DNA from: Thioalkalivibrio sp. ALJ16
GTDB taxonomy: Bacteria > Pseudomonadota > Gammaproteobacteria > Ectothiorhodospirales > Ectothiorhodospiraceae
Length of the DNA: 64,000 nt
Direction of reading: 5' to 3'
Assembly: GCF_000377345.1 (NCBI RefSeq)
Contig: NZ_KB898037.1
Location: forward strand, 249,412-313,411
Shown: piece by piece, positions 19,745 to 28,544 of the stretch
Numbering within the stretch: position 1 is the first letter of the stretch
How the letters are laid out: each line of letters starts with the position of its first letter
Program-made: the position numbers and the translations under genes
The notes under the pieces: model-generated
The model's database searches: none
What the model was told of the DNA's origin: nothing
What the model saw: only the letters and a program-made list of their open reading frames with translations

Positions 19745-19779
19745 AGCGAACTTTTCGCCAGAACCTGCGTGAGCCGATC

Positions 19780-19983
19780 ATGAAAGCCGACATCCATCCG
19801 AACTATCACGAAGTCAAGGTCATCTGCAGCTGTGGTACGCAGTTCCAGACCCGTTCCACGCTCTCCGGCGAGGAGATGCACCTGGACGTATGCTCGCAGT
19901 GCCACCCGTTCTACACCGGCAAGCAGAAGATCGTTGACACCGCTGGCCAGGTCGACAAGTTCAACCGCCGCTTCGCATTCTGA
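19780..19983 (+). CDS. rpmE: 50S ribosomal protein L31 (zinc-binding form)
   Basis: L31 bridges the ribosomal subunits. The 67-residue product is the zinc-containing C+ form: cysteines C16 and C18 (VICSCGTQF) and C38 and C41 ([15 protein letters not shown]) form the metal site. Family hallmarks such as MKADIHP at the start and KFNRRF near the end are present. A 12-bp perfect hairpin about 70 bp after the stop may end this transcript, although it has no T-run. Confidence 0.97.
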   Translation: MKADIHPNYHEVKVICSCGTQFQTRSTLSGEEMHLDVCSQCHPFYTGKQKIVDTAGQVDKFNRRFAF

Positions 19984-20023
19984 AGCCGCGGCGCGCCGCA
20001 CGGCGCGCGATGCGACCGGACGC

Positions 20024-20875
20024 GTGACCGCTGCGGCGGGCGGTGTCCGACCCGACGAGGGCGCCCTGCGGGGCGCCCTCGTCTGCGTTCTGGGGGTGTG
20101 TCTGGCGTTGGTGGCCACGGCCGCGCATGGCGAGTGCGCGCTGGAGGACCAGGATGCGCGCGACCTGCAGGAGGTGCGGGTCGAAGCCGTTCGCGGCGTG
20201 GACCTCCTGCAGCTGCACGACGGGCGGCACATCCGTCTGCTGGGGCTGGCCGCGGCCGCGCCGCTCCCGGAGACGGCGACCGTGGTGCGCCCGCTGCGGT
20301 TGCACGAGGGCCTGCGGGCCGCGCTGGAGCAGCGGCTGGATGCGGCCGACCGGCGCCTGATGCTGCGCCCGGGGCAGCCGGCCCGGGATGCGGCGGGTCG
20401 CCTGCGCATGCATGCGTGGCTGCCTGACGGCCCGCTGCTGGCGGCCGACCTGATAGCCGCCGGCGCGGCGATGGCCCGTCCCGGCCCGGAGCTTGGCCCG
20501 CTGGACGACTGTTTCGATGCCGCCGAGGCCGCGGCGCGCAGCGCCCCCCGGGGGCTCTGGCTGGAGCGCCCGGCGGCCCTGCCGGTGGCGGCCCTGGAGC
20601 TGCGCGAGCGTACCCGGCCGGCGGGTCGGTTGCGCCTGCAGGGCGAGGTCGTGTCGGTGCGCACCACGTCGCGGCACTGGGTGCTGGAACTGGACGGGCC
20701 GCTGGACGTTCTCATCCAGGCGGTCGACCGCGAACACTGGCCCGCGCCCTGGCCTGATCTCGAGCCCGTGGGGCTGGTCGGCGAGGCGGTCATTCTGCGT
20801 GGTCAGGTGTATCCTTGGAGGGACCGGCTCCGGATGCGCGTCCGGCATCCACTTGATCTCGAGGTAGTTGAATAA
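20024..20875 (+). CDS. Secreted SNase-like (thermonuclease-fold) protein
   Basis: The 283-residue product has a probable signal peptide (LVCVLGVCLALVATAAHG) and a region resembling the staphylococcal-nuclease fold: RVEAVRGVDLLQLHDGRHIRLLGLAAAAP in parts, then GRLRMHAWLPDG and AAEAAARSAPRGLW, where family members read EAQARAARRGLW. The usual catalytic Arg/Asp/Glu set is not obvious; the loop where nucleases have R-L-x-G-I-D-A-P-E reads IRLLGLAAAAPLP, so activity is doubtful. The C-terminal ~90 residues look like an extra beta domain. The GTG start at 20024 lies before a strong hairpin that overlaps the signal-peptide codons, so a later start is possible. Function is unknown. Confidence 0.65.
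   Translation: MTAAAGGVRPDEGALRGALVCVLGVCLALVATAAHGECALEDQDARDLQEVRVEAVRGVDLLQLHDGRHIRLLGLAAAAPLPETATVVRPLRLHEGLRAALEQRLDAADRRLMLRPGQPARDAAGRLRMHAWLPDGPLLAADLIAAGAAMARPGPELGPLDDCFDAAEAAARSAPRGLWLERPAALPVAALELRERTRPAGRLRLQGEVVSVRTTSRHWVLELDGPLDVLIQAVDREHWPAPWPDLEPVGLVGEAVILRGQVYPWRDRLRMRVRHPLDLEVVE
20054..20083. terminator. 12-bp perfect GC hairpin downstream of rpmE, inside the next coding start
   Basis: GACGAGGGCGCC and GGCGCCCTCGTC flank a 6-base loop. No T-run follows, so it may be a factor-dependent stop, an RNA 3'-end stabiliser for rpmE, or a translation-attenuating structure over the start of the SNase-like gene. Confidence 0.45.
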
Positions 20876-21738
20876 TGCGTCTGTTTTCCAAGCCCTGGCG
20901 GACGGGCGGGCGTCCGCTGTCCCTGCTGCTGGTGCTCCTGCTTGCGGCCGGTCTGACTGTGGCCATTCCCGGCTGCACGACCAATCCGGTGACGGGGCGT
21001 TCGCAGCTGATGCTGGTGTCCGAGAATCAGGCGATCAACGCCTCGCGCACAGCCTACGTCGAGATGCTTGCGCCGGCGCGCGACGAGGGCCGCATCAATG
21101 CCGATCCCGAGATGACCGCCCGGGTGCAGGGCATTGCCGAAAAGCTGGTCGCCCAGGCCGTGCGCTATCGACCGGAGACCGCTGACTGGGACTGGGAGAT
21201 TGCCGTGATCGAAGCGCCCGACACCGTCAACGCGTTTGCGATGGCGGGCGGCAAGATGGCCATCTACTCCGGCATCATCGAACAGCTCGAGCTGACCGAC
21301 GACGAGCTCGCGCAGATCATCGGGCACGAAATCGCGCATGCGCTGTCGGCCCATACCGCCGAGAAGATGTCGGTGGCACTGGCCAGTAACATGGCGGTCG
21401 TCGGGTATGCCATGACCGGGGAGCGTTCGCAGATTGCCCTGACCGGGGCCGCGCTGGGCGCGGCACTGGCCGTCCAGCTGCCGCATAGTCGAGCGATGGA
21501 GGCTGAGGCCGACGAGATTGGTATGGAGCTGGCGGCACGCGCGGGCTACAACCCGGATGCTGCGGCCAGCCTTTGGCGCAAGATGGCCGCACAGGCCAAC
21601 GGGCGACATCCCGTCTTTCTGAGCACGCACCCGGCGCCTGAATCACGTCAGCGAGATCTGACCCGTATGGCCGACCGATTCCGCCCGCTCTACGACGAGG
21701 CGCGGCGCGGCTCCGTGCCCACGCACCCGGTCAACTGA
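20875..21738 (+). CDS. M48 family metallopeptidase, predicted lipoprotein (LoiP/BepA-like)
   Basis: The 287-residue protein has a signal sequence ending in a lipobox-like IPGC, with C34 as the lipidation site. The M48 zinc motif H151-E-I-A-H155 follows in IIGHEIAHALSAH, with a third ligand in EAEADEIG near residue 211. Other family features are TNPVTGRSQLML after the lipobox and NAFAMAGGKMAIYSGI before the zinc site. Relatives are periplasmic outer-membrane quality-control proteases (LoiP/YggG, BepA). There is no TPR domain, so LoiP is the nearer match. The start overlaps the end of the SNase-like gene. Confidence 0.9.
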   Translation: MRLFSKPWRTGGRPLSLLLVLLLAAGLTVAIPGCTTNPVTGRSQLMLVSENQAINASRTAYVEMLAPARDEGRINADPEMTARVQGIAEKLVAQAVRYRPETADWDWEIAVIEAPDTVNAFAMAGGKMAIYSGIIEQLELTDDELAQIIGHEIAHALSAHTAEKMSVALASNMAVVGYAMTGERSQIALTGAALGAALAVQLPHSRAMEAEADEIGMELAARAGYNPDAAASLWRKMAAQANGRHPVFLSTHPAPESRQRDLTRMADRFRPLYDEARRGSVPTHPVN

Positions 21739-21815
21739 ATTCCGGCCGGCGCGCCCATGCGTCGGCGCTCGCACCGAACACAACGCAACCGTCCGACAAA
21801 AGGCCCCGCTACACC

Positions 21816-23036
21816 ATGTCCAAGGATTTCAACCAGCGCGCGCTGGAGTACCACGAGCAGCAGCCGGCCGGAAAGCTGGCGATTCACGTGACCAAGCCCA
21901 CCGCCACCCAGGAAGACCTCTCCCTGGCCTATTCGCCAGGGGTGGCGGCCCCGGTCCGTGCCATCGCCAGCGACCCGGAGCTGGCCTATCGCTATACCGG
22001 CAAGGGCAACTTGGTGGCGGTGATTACCGACGGTACCGCGGTGCTGGGCCTGGGCAACGTGGGTGCGCTGGCGTCCAAGCCGGTGATGGAGGGCAAGGGC
22101 GTGCTGTTCAAGGCCTTTGCCAACATCGATGTCTTCGATATCGAGGTGGATGCCCCACAGCCGGAGGATTTCATCAACACGGTCGCGCGTATTGCCGGGG
22201 GCTTCGGCGGCATTAACCTCGAGGATATCGCGGCCCCGCACTGCTTCGAGATCGAGCGCCGTCTGTCGGAACGCCTGGACATCCCGGTGTTCCATGACGA
22301 CCAGCACGGGACCGCGATCATCACGGCCGCCGGGCTGGTGAATGCGCTGGAGATCCAGGGCAAGAAGCTCAGCGAGGCGAAGATCGTCTGCGTTGGCGCC
22401 GGTGCGGCGGGCATCGCGTCCATGCAATTGCTGGTGCGCCTGGGGGCGGCCAAGAAGAACCTGTTCATGGTGGACCGCAAAGGCCTGATCCACAGCCAGC
22501 GTGACGACCTCAACGAATACAAGCAGATCTTCGCGGTGGACACCGACGCGCGCACCCTCGCCGATGCCTGTGCCGGGGCTGATGTCTTTATTGGCCTGTC
22601 CGGGCCGGACCTGCTGACGCCCGAGATGCTGCGCAGCATGGCGCCGAAACCGGTCGTGTTCGCGCTGTCGAACCCGGACCCGGAGATCCGTCCGGAGCTC
22701 GCCCTCGAGACCCGCGATGACCTGATCATGGCCACCGGGCGTTCGGACTACCCGAATCAGGTGAACAACGTGCTCGGCTTCCCGTTCATCTTCCGCGGTG
22801 CGCTGGATGTGCGTGCGCGGCGCATCAATGACGAGATGCTGGTCGCCGCGGTGCATGCGCTCGCCGGTCTGGCCCGCGAGCCGGTGCCGCAGGTCGTACT
22901 GGACGCCTACGGCCTGGAGACGCTCGAGTTCGGGCCCAACTACATCCTGCCGACCCCGTTCGATCCGCGCTTGATCGACACCGTCCCGCCGGCCATCAGC
23001 CAGGCCGCGCGCGACAGCGGGGTCGCACGCCTGTAA
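21816..23036 (+). CDS. Malic enzyme, short form (oxaloacetate-decarboxylating malate dehydrogenase)
   Basis: The enzyme converts malate to pyruvate, CO2 and NAD(P)H. The 406-residue protein contains the malic domain ([36 protein letters not shown]; metal site [11 protein letters not shown]) and the NAD-binding domain ([16 protein letters not shown]). It ends at the point where MaeB-type enzymes continue into a phosphotransacetylase domain of about 320 residues, so it is a free-standing short form. The next gene is malate dehydrogenase, so the pair commands the malate/oxaloacetate/pyruvate node. Cofactor preference cannot be settled by eye. Confidence 0.93.
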   Translation: MSKDFNQRALEYHEQQPAGKLAIHVTKPTATQEDLSLAYSPGVAAPVRAIASDPELAYRYTGKGNLVAVITDGTAVLGLGNVGALASKPVMEGKGVLFKAFANIDVFDIEVDAPQPEDFINTVARIAGGFGGINLEDIAAPHCFEIERRLSERLDIPVFHDDQHGTAIITAAGLVNALEIQGKKLSEAKIVCVGAGAAGIASMQLLVRLGAAKKNLFMVDRKGLIHSQRDDLNEYKQIFAVDTDARTLADACAGADVFIGLSGPDLLTPEMLRSMAPKPVVFALSNPDPEIRPELALETRDDLIMATGRSDYPNQVNNVLGFPFIFRGALDVRARRINDEMLVAAVHALAGLAREPVPQVVLDAYGLETLEFGPNYILPTPFDPRLIDTVPPAISQAARDSGVARL

Positions 23037-23064
23037 TCCACTACACGCCTGATCGGGAGCATCC

Positions 23065-23988
23065 ATGCAGAAGATCGCTATCATCGGCGCCGGGCGCGTC
23101 GGCGAATCCACCGCCCAGTTCCTGGCCCGTCGTGACGTGGCCCGCGAGATCGCGTTGCTGGACGTGCGCGAGGGGGCGGCGGCCGGTGCTGCGCTCGATA
23201 TCCAGGAGACTGCACCGCTGCTGCGTTTCGATACCCGCCTGACCGGCAGTCACGAACCTGCAGTCATTGCCGGCGCCGACCTCGTGATCGTCACCGCGGG
23301 GCTGCCGCGCAAGCCCGGCATGTCCCGTTCCGACGTGCTGGACAAGAACGTCGAGATCCTCGACAACATCCTCAGCGACATCCTGGTGCATGCCCCGCAA
23401 AGCCGCATCCTGGTGGTGTCCAACCCGGTGGACGTGCTGACCTACCGCGCCTGGAAGAAGACCGGCTGGAGCCGGGATCGCATCTTCGGTCAGGCCGGGG
23501 TACTGGATACCTCGCGCATGGCCGCCTTCATCGCGCTGGAGACCGGGTTGTCCACCCATGACATCCAGGCGCTGGTCCTGGGCGGGCATGGCGATGCGAT
23601 GGTCCCGATGCTGCGCTATTCGTCGGTCAACGGCGTGCCGCTGGAGCACTTCATGGATCAGGAGACGCTGGACCATATTGTCGAGCGAACCCGCCACGGC
23701 GGGGCCGAGATCCTCGCGCTCAAGCAGACCTCCAGCGCCTACGGTGCGCCGGCCGCGGCCATCGCCGAGATGGTCGAGGCGATTGCCCTGGACCGGCGCC
23801 GGGTACTGCCCACGGTCGCCCTGCTGGAGGGCGAGTACGGCGAGCGCGACGTGGCCATGGGGGTGCCCTGCATCCTCGGCAAGGGTGGCATGGAGCGCGC
23901 CATCGAACTCGACCTGAATGCTGCCGAGCGTGCTGCCTTTGACCAGTCCATCGCCGGCGTGCGGAAGGACCTTGAACGCCTCGCCTGA
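23065..23988 (+). CDS. mdh: Malate dehydrogenase, LDH-like type
   Basis: This enzyme interconverts malate and oxaloacetate with NAD. The 307-residue product is of the LDH-like (group III) type: an N-terminal GAGRVGES dinucleotide loop, substrate loop GLPRKPGMSR with the arginine that selects oxaloacetate, VSNPVDVLTYRAWK, and the catalytic GGHGD. It starts 28 bp after the malic enzyme stop with GGGAGC in front of the ATG. The last codons overlap the start of the following exonuclease-like gene. Confidence 0.95.
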   Translation: MQKIAIIGAGRVGESTAQFLARRDVAREIALLDVREGAAAGAALDIQETAPLLRFDTRLTGSHEPAVIAGADLVIVTAGLPRKPGMSRSDVLDKNVEILDNILSDILVHAPQSRILVVSNPVDVLTYRAWKKTGWSRDRIFGQAGVLDTSRMAAFIALETGLSTHDIQALVLGGHGDAMVPMLRYSSVNGVPLEHFMDQETLDHIVERTRHGGAEILALKQTSSAYGAPAAAIAEMVEAIALDRRRVLPTVALLEGEYGERDVAMGVPCILGKGGMERAIELDLNAAERAAFDQSIAGVRKDLERLA

Positions 23989-24910
23989 ATCCCGCCTGCC
24001 GACCCTGACCCTGGTCGACAGCAGCATCTTCGTGTTCCGCGCCTGGTTCGCCCGCGGCCTGGATCCCGACCCGCAGGGGCGTCCCGGCGGTGCCCTGCAC
24101 GGCCTGGTGCACTCGCTGTGCCAGTGGCTGCCGACCTGCGCGCCTGGGCCGATTGCCTTCTGTCTCGATACCGGCCTGCGCCAGGGGTTTCGCCACCGGA
24201 TCGACCCTGCCTACAAGGCCCACCGGCCGCCCGCCCCGCCGGCGCTGCGCGCGCAGTTTCTGCGCATCCGCGAGCTTCTCGACCGGCTCGGCTTCGCGAC
24301 CCTGGCGGACCCGGAATACGAGGCCGACGACCTGATCGCCAGTCTGGCCCGCTCCGGCCGCGCGGCCGGTTATCGCATCGATGTGAAGAGTGCCGACAAG
24401 GATCTGACCCAGGTCATTCTGGGTGAGGTGGACCGGCTGCATGACCCGGAACGCGGCACCGACCTGGATCGCCGCGCGATCGAGAAGCGCTTCCGCATTC
24501 GGCCGGAACAGGTCGCGGACATGCTGGCGCTGGCCGGGGACGCCAGCGACAACATTCCGGGGATCGATGGGGTCGGCCCGAAAACCGCCTCGCGCATCCT
24601 GTGCCGGCTGCGCGACCTCGACACCGTGCTGGCGGACCCGGCGGCGGTCGCCCGCTGCAATATCCGCCGCGCCCCGGCGGTGGCCACGGCCATTGCCGGG
24701 GCGGCCGATCGCCTGCGGATGTCGCGCCGGCTGACCGGTCTTGCCGACCGTATCCCGGGCCTGCCGACGGTCGGACAGTTGCGCCCCCGGGGCCCGGAAC
24801 CGGATGCGTCCATCTGGCTGCGGGAGCTGGGCGTCGCCCCCGATTACCATGCGCCGCTGCTGGCCGCCGCCAGTGTCTGGCCGCGCGCCGAAACGAGACA
24901 GTCCGCATGA
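23972..24910 (+). CDS. 5'-3' exonuclease / flap endonuclease-like protein (PolA N-terminal domain family)
   Basis: The 312-residue product matches the free-standing 5'-3' nuclease domain of DNA polymerase I. Acidic residues sit in LVDSSIFVFRAWFA and in EYEADDLIASLAR and DVKSADKDLTQ. A basic FRHRIDPAYKAHRPP region follows the helical arch position. The helix-hairpin-helix DNABP segment is GDASDNIPGIDGVGPKTASRIL. It resembles ExoIX/Xni in size. The preferred start is TTG at 23972 with GGAAGGA just upstream; it overlaps the mdh end by 17 bp. An ATG 54 bp further upstream lies well inside mdh and is unlikely. Confidence 0.85.
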   Translation: MNASPESRLPTLTLVDSSIFVFRAWFARGLDPDPQGRPGGALHGLVHSLCQWLPTCAPGPIAFCLDTGLRQGFRHRIDPAYKAHRPPAPPALRAQFLRIRELLDRLGFATLADPEYEADDLIASLARSGRAAGYRIDVKSADKDLTQVILGEVDRLHDPERGTDLDRRAIEKRFRIRPEQVADMLALAGDASDNIPGIDGVGPKTASRILCRLRDLDTVLADPAAVARCNIRRAPAVATAIAGAADRLRMSRRLTGLADRIPGLPTVGQLRPRGPEPDASIWLRELGVAPDYHAPLLAAASVWPRAETRQSA

Positions 24911-25563
24911 TCCGAAACCGGACCGTTTTTGCGATCCTGACCCTGACGGCACTGCTGCTGCCGGCGATCACTCAGGCCCACCCGCACGCCTGGATCGATC
25001 TGCGCATCGACTTTCAGCGCGATGCCGATGGCCAGATCACCCACATGCTTCACCATTGGCGCTTCGACCCGACGTACGGGCAGTACCTCTACGACGACGC
25101 CCAGCAGCACCAGTCCGGTGACACCCCGGAGGCACGCCTGCAGGGGCTGGCGGACGAGATCCTCGATAACCTGGACGAGTACGCCTGGTATACCCATCTG
25201 CGCGTGGCGGACGAGTCTTTGGCGATCGCGGCCGCGTCGGACCCGTCCATGGAGATGGACGCCGGGCTGCTGCACTTTCGCTTCCGCCTGGAGCTGGAGC
25301 GGCCGGTGGACCCGGCCGCGACTCCGCTGGAATACCGGATCTACGATCCGACCTACTTCATCGAGATCCTGCATCAGGAGCCGCACGGCACGCGGATCCT
25401 GTCGGCCTCCGGCCTGGCGGATGCCACCTGCCGCGCGGAGCTCGTGCGGCCGCGCCCGGACCCGGCGCTGGTGGCGCGGGCGCTGGCCCTCGATTATGGC
25501 GCCAGCGTGGACTACGACCTCGGTCAGCATTTCGCTGAACGTGTGACCGTGCGCTGCGAGTAA
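24907..25563 (+). CDS. DUF1007 family periplasmic protein
   Basis: The 218-residue protein starts with a signal peptide ([24 protein letters not shown]) followed by the family hallmark HPHAWIDLR. It has [13 protein letters not shown] shortly after and [11 protein letters not shown] in the middle, both typical of DUF1007. Family members often accompany nickel/cobalt or zinc exporters and may bind metal through the early histidines. No such transporter is in the window. The start overlaps the exonuclease stop by 4 bp. Confidence 0.88.
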   Translation: MIRNRTVFAILTLTALLLPAITQAHPHAWIDLRIDFQRDADGQITHMLHHWRFDPTYGQYLYDDAQQHQSGDTPEARLQGLADEILDNLDEYAWYTHLRVADESLAIAAASDPSMEMDAGLLHFRFRLELERPVDPAATPLEYRIYDPTYFIEILHQEPHGTRILSASGLADATCRAELVRPRPDPALVARALALDYGASVDYDLGQHFAERVTVRCE

Positions 25564-25568
25564 GGCCC

Positions 25569-26111
25569 ATGGCGCGCATTGTCCTGTTTCACAAGCCCTG
25601 GGGCGTATTGCCGCAGTTCACCGATCCGGAGGGACGTCCGACCCTGGCGGACTACATCGCGATCCCGGGCGTCTATCCGGCTGGGCGTCTCGACCGCGAC
25701 AGCGAGGGCCTGATGGTGCTGACCGACGACGGGCGTCTGAATGCGCGTCTGACCCAGCCGCGGCACAAGACCAGCAAGACCTACTGGGTCCAGGTCGAGG
25801 GCGAGCCGGATGCCGCCGCGCTGGAGGCCCTGCGCCGTGGCGTGGAGCTGAAGGACGGCCTGACGCGGCCGGCCCGGGTGGAGCGCATGGCACCGCCGGA
25901 TCTCCCGGAGCGGGACCCGCCGGTGCGCTTCCGCCGCCATATCCCGACCTGCTGGCTGGCGATCACCCTGCGCGAGGGACGCAACCGGCAGGTCCGCCGC
26001 ATGACCGCGGCGGTCGGCCACCCGACCCTGCGCCTGGTGCGCTACCGCGTCGGCTCCTGGACCCTGGACGGGCTGCCGCGCGGCGAGGTGCGCGTGCTCG
26101 AAACCGCCTGA
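25569..26111 (+). CDS. rluE: 23S rRNA pseudouridine synthase, RluE type
   Basis: RluE makes pseudouridine 2457 in 23S rRNA. The 180-residue protein is a stand-alone catalytic domain of the RsuA/RluB/E/F group without an S4 domain. The catalytic aspartate is D42 in [21 protein letters not shown] and the [22 protein letters not shown] block are standard. Small size and lack of S4 favour RluE. It follows the DUF1007 gene by 5 bp. Confidence 0.92.
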   Translation: MARIVLFHKPWGVLPQFTDPEGRPTLADYIAIPGVYPAGRLDRDSEGLMVLTDDGRLNARLTQPRHKTSKTYWVQVEGEPDAAALEALRRGVELKDGLTRPARVERMAPPDLPERDPPVRFRRHIPTCWLAITLREGRNRQVRRMTAAVGHPTLRLVRYRVGSWTLDGLPRGEVRVLETA

Positions 26112-26200
26112 GGGACACGAGAATTGCCGCGGCAGGCGGGCGAAACCGGCGGGTTTCCGTTGCGCAGTGCAGGCACCTGGCCGATGATGGAGAACCATTG

Positions 26201-28273
26201 ATGCGAGGGTTGGGCATGCGCCTTTCCGGGAATCGATTCTTCGCGCTGGCGGCCCTGCTGCTGGCCGTGTGGCTGGCACCGCCGGTGGTCGCCGCCGAGG
26301 ACGACCGCTACGTGTTCGAGCGCAGCCTGTTCCTGCTTGCCGAGCGCGCGCTCAACCGCGGTGACATGACGGCCTACCGCGCCGCCCGCAGTACGCTGAT
26401 CGGCTACCCGCTGACCCCCTACCTGGACTACCGCGAGCTGGCGCGCAACCTCGGGCGCGCCGATCCCGGTGCGGTGCGCGAGTTCGTGCGCGAGCACCCG
26501 GATACCCCGCTGTCCGGGCGCCTGTACAGCAGCTACCTGAACTACCTCGCAGACGAGAAGCAGTGGTCGCGGTATCTCGATTTCATCGACGATGATCGCT
26601 CCCTCTCGGTAACCCAGGACTGTCACCGGCGCCAGGCCCTGCTGGAGACCGGCGAGCGCGACGCCGCCCTCGAGGATATGGAGTCGATCTGGCTGCACGG
26701 GCAGTCCCGGCCGTCTGCCTGCGACGCCGCGCTCAAGGCCTGGCGTGATGCCGACCGCCTGACCGACGCCCTGGCGTGGGATCGCTTCGCCCTGGCGATG
26801 GAGGCCGGGCAGAACGGTCTGGCGAGCTACCTGCGTCGCTACCTGGCGGCGGACGACCGCCCCTGGGCGGAGCACTGGCTGCGGCTGGCCAGTCAGCCGG
26901 CGCGGGTGGCGGAGGTCGATTTCGGTGGCGAGGACCACCGTGCCGCCGAGGCGATGCTGGAGCAGGCCTTTACCCGCTGGGTTCGCCAGGATCTGGATGC
27001 CGCGCTGGAGGCCTGGGAGCAGGTTGGCGAGGCGCTGGGACTCGGGTCCGAAGCGGCCGGCCGCGTGCAGCATGCGCTGGCCCTGCGGCTGGCGCTGCGC
27101 TACCGCCCGGAGGCGCTGGGCTTCATGGCGCAGCTGGATGCGGACGTCTTCGACACCCAGCTGCGTCAGTGGCAGGTGCGCTCCGCACTCTACGAGGGCG
27201 ACTGGGAGACGGTGATGGATGCGATCCGCGCGATGGATCGCGAGGTGCGCAGCGAGGCGGCCTGGCAGTACTGGTTTGCCCGCGCCCTGGAGCAGACCGA
27301 ATCCCTGGAGGCGGCGCGCGGCTTCTACGAACGCGCCGCGCGTGAACGCAATTTTTACGGCTTCCTCGCCGCCGACCGCCTGGATCAGCCCTACCGGATC
27401 GGTCATGAGGCGCTGGCGATCGACGACGAGCGGCGCACGGCGACCCGGCAGCATGCCGGCATGCAGCGCATGCACGAGCTGGTGCGTCTGGATCGCTACG
27501 CCGAGGCGCGCCGCGAGTGGACCCATGCGGTGGGCCGCATGGATGCGGACGAGCTCGCGGCGGCCGCGCGCAGCTTTGCCGACTGGGGCTGGCATGACCG
27601 CGCGATCTTCACGGCCGCGCGGGCGCGCGCCTGGGACGACATCGAGCTGCGTTTTCCGCTGGCCTTCCAGGACCTGATCGTCGGCGGGGCCCGCGAACAG
27701 GCCATCGACCCGGCCTGGGCGATGGCGATCGCGCGTCAGGAGAGTGCCTTCCTCCATGACGTGCGTTCCGGCGCCGGTGCCCTGGGGGTCATGCAGGTCA
27801 TGCCGGCGACCGGGCGTTCCATCGCCTCGGCGGCCGGGGTGCGGGTGGCCTCCGACTGGGACATCCTCGACCCGGCGACCAATGCCCGCCTCGGGACCTA
27901 CTACCTGCGACGCAACCTGGACCGGTTTGGCGGGCACAGCATGCTGTCCACGGCCGCCTACAATGCCGGGGCCCACCGGGTACGTTCCTGGCTGCCCGAG
28001 GATCGGGCGTTGGACCCGGACATCTGGGCGGAGCTGATCCCCTTCTCCGAGACCCGTGACTACGTGCGTCGGGTGTTTGCCTACCGCATCCTGTATGCGG
28101 TGCGCCTGGGGCAGGAGCCGCCGTCGCTGTCGACCCTGATGTACCCGGTGACGCCGCAGGACCGCCTGGCCTCGAGCCGCGAACAACACCTGGCCAGCCT
28201 GCAGGGGCCGCAGGGCATTGTCCTCAGCCGCGCCTTCTGCGATGCCCCGGGCTACACCGACACCCCCTGCTAA
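26201..28273 (+). CDS. slt: Soluble lytic murein transglycosylase (Slt70-like)
   Basis: The enzyme cleaves peptidoglycan glycan strands with formation of 1,6-anhydro ends. The 690-residue product has a signal peptide ending near AAE, a long alpha-helical superhelix (about residues 30-480) and a C-terminal SLT domain. The catalytic glutamate is E514 in AIARQESAF. ALGVMQVMPATGR, ATNARLGTYYLR and STAAYNAGAHRV follow in order. The ATG at 26201 directly follows an in-frame TTG; TGGAGA lies upstream. A further ATG five codons on is also possible. It stands before the first ~210-bp repeat element. Confidence 0.94.
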   Translation: MRGLGMRLSGNRFFALAALLLAVWLAPPVVAAEDDRYVFERSLFLLAERALNRGDMTAYRAARSTLIGYPLTPYLDYRELARNLGRADPGAVREFVREHPDTPLSGRLYSSYLNYLADEKQWSRYLDFIDDDRSLSVTQDCHRRQALLETGERDAALEDMESIWLHGQSRPSACDAALKAWRDADRLTDALAWDRFALAMEAGQNGLASYLRRYLAADDRPWAEHWLRLASQPARVAEVDFGGEDHRAAEAMLEQAFTRWVRQDLDAALEAWEQVGEALGLGSEAAGRVQHALALRLALRYRPEALGFMAQLDADVFDTQLRQWQVRSALYEGDWETVMDAIRAMDREVRSEAAWQYWFARALEQTESLEAARGFYERAARERNFYGFLAADRLDQPYRIGHEALAIDDERRTATRQHAGMQRMHELVRLDRYAEARREWTHAVGRMDADELAAAARSFADWGWHDRAIFTAARARAWDDIELRFPLAFQDLIVGGAREQAIDPAWAMAIARQESAFLHDVRSGAGALGVMQVMPATGRSIASAAGVRVASDWDILDPATNARLGTYYLRRNLDRFGGHSMLSTAAYNAGAHRVRSWLPEDRALDPDIWAELIPFSETRDYVRRVFAYRILYAVRLGQEPPSLSTLMYPVTPQDRLASSREQHLASLQGPQGIVLSRAFCDAPGYTDTPC

Positions 28274-28320
28274 CCGCCCCGCGCGTGTGCGCCGGATTTT
28301 TATCGCGCAGCATCACGGAT

Positions 28321-28528
28321 GCACGAAGAAGGTCAAGGGCGGTTTACAGGAAGGTTCGAAGATCAGAAGGAAAGCAGACGCATGGCTCGGGGGCGGGGTA
28401 CGACGCTCAGGGCCAGGCGGTCTCCGTGAGCGCTCCCCCTGGGCGCCGCATCACCAGAGGAATCCTTCTTCTCTTCCCGCCTTCCTGTGAATCGCTTTTG
28501 CCCCGGCCCTTCTGCGTGCGCTTCGTGG
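28321..28528. repeat. ~210-bp non-coding element with inverted-repeat ends, copy A
   Basis: The left arm opens with CACGAAGAAGGTCAAGGGCG and runs to ACAGGAAGG. The right arm, CCTTCCTGTGAATCGCTTTTG to GCTTCGTGG, is its imperfect reverse complement (CACGAAG outside, ACAGGAAGG inside, with further AAGATCAGAAGGA-like pairing). The middle ~80 bp is GC-rich and shows no gene. A second copy at 29921-30132 shares about 30 of 31 left-end bases and 21 identical bases on the right. The element fills the convergent gap between slt and the globin gene, so it may also act as a terminator. Confidence 0.75.
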
Positions 28529-28544
28529 CGCACACAAGGGCCGG

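Larger units (their letters stand above)
19402..19779. other. 378-bp non-coding gap with DnaA boxes and an AT-rich tract
   Basis: No credible gene is seen. The stretch holds two exact TTATNCACA DnaA boxes (19428-19436 and 19616-19624) and a 17-base dyad GTGGAC-AATTC-GTCCAC (19595-19611) beside the second box. It also holds a palindrome TTGTGCACAA (19688-19697), one mismatch from a DnaA box on each strand, and TGTGTAAAA near 19495, one mismatch. An AT-rich tract (about 19495-19530) contains TTGCGCAA and a second TTGCGCA. The rpmE promoter is at its right end. The composition resembles a replication-origin or DnaA-binding locus; see the finding. Confidence 0.6.

Noticed and set aside
24601-24906. 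N-terminal extension of the DUF1007 gene
   Set aside because: The extension overlaps the exonuclease gene out of frame and would hide the signal peptide that starts at 24907.
26142-26157. GAAACC-GGCG-GGTTTC small hairpin between rluE and slt
   Set aside because: Only 6 bp of stem and no T-run; too weak to call a terminator.
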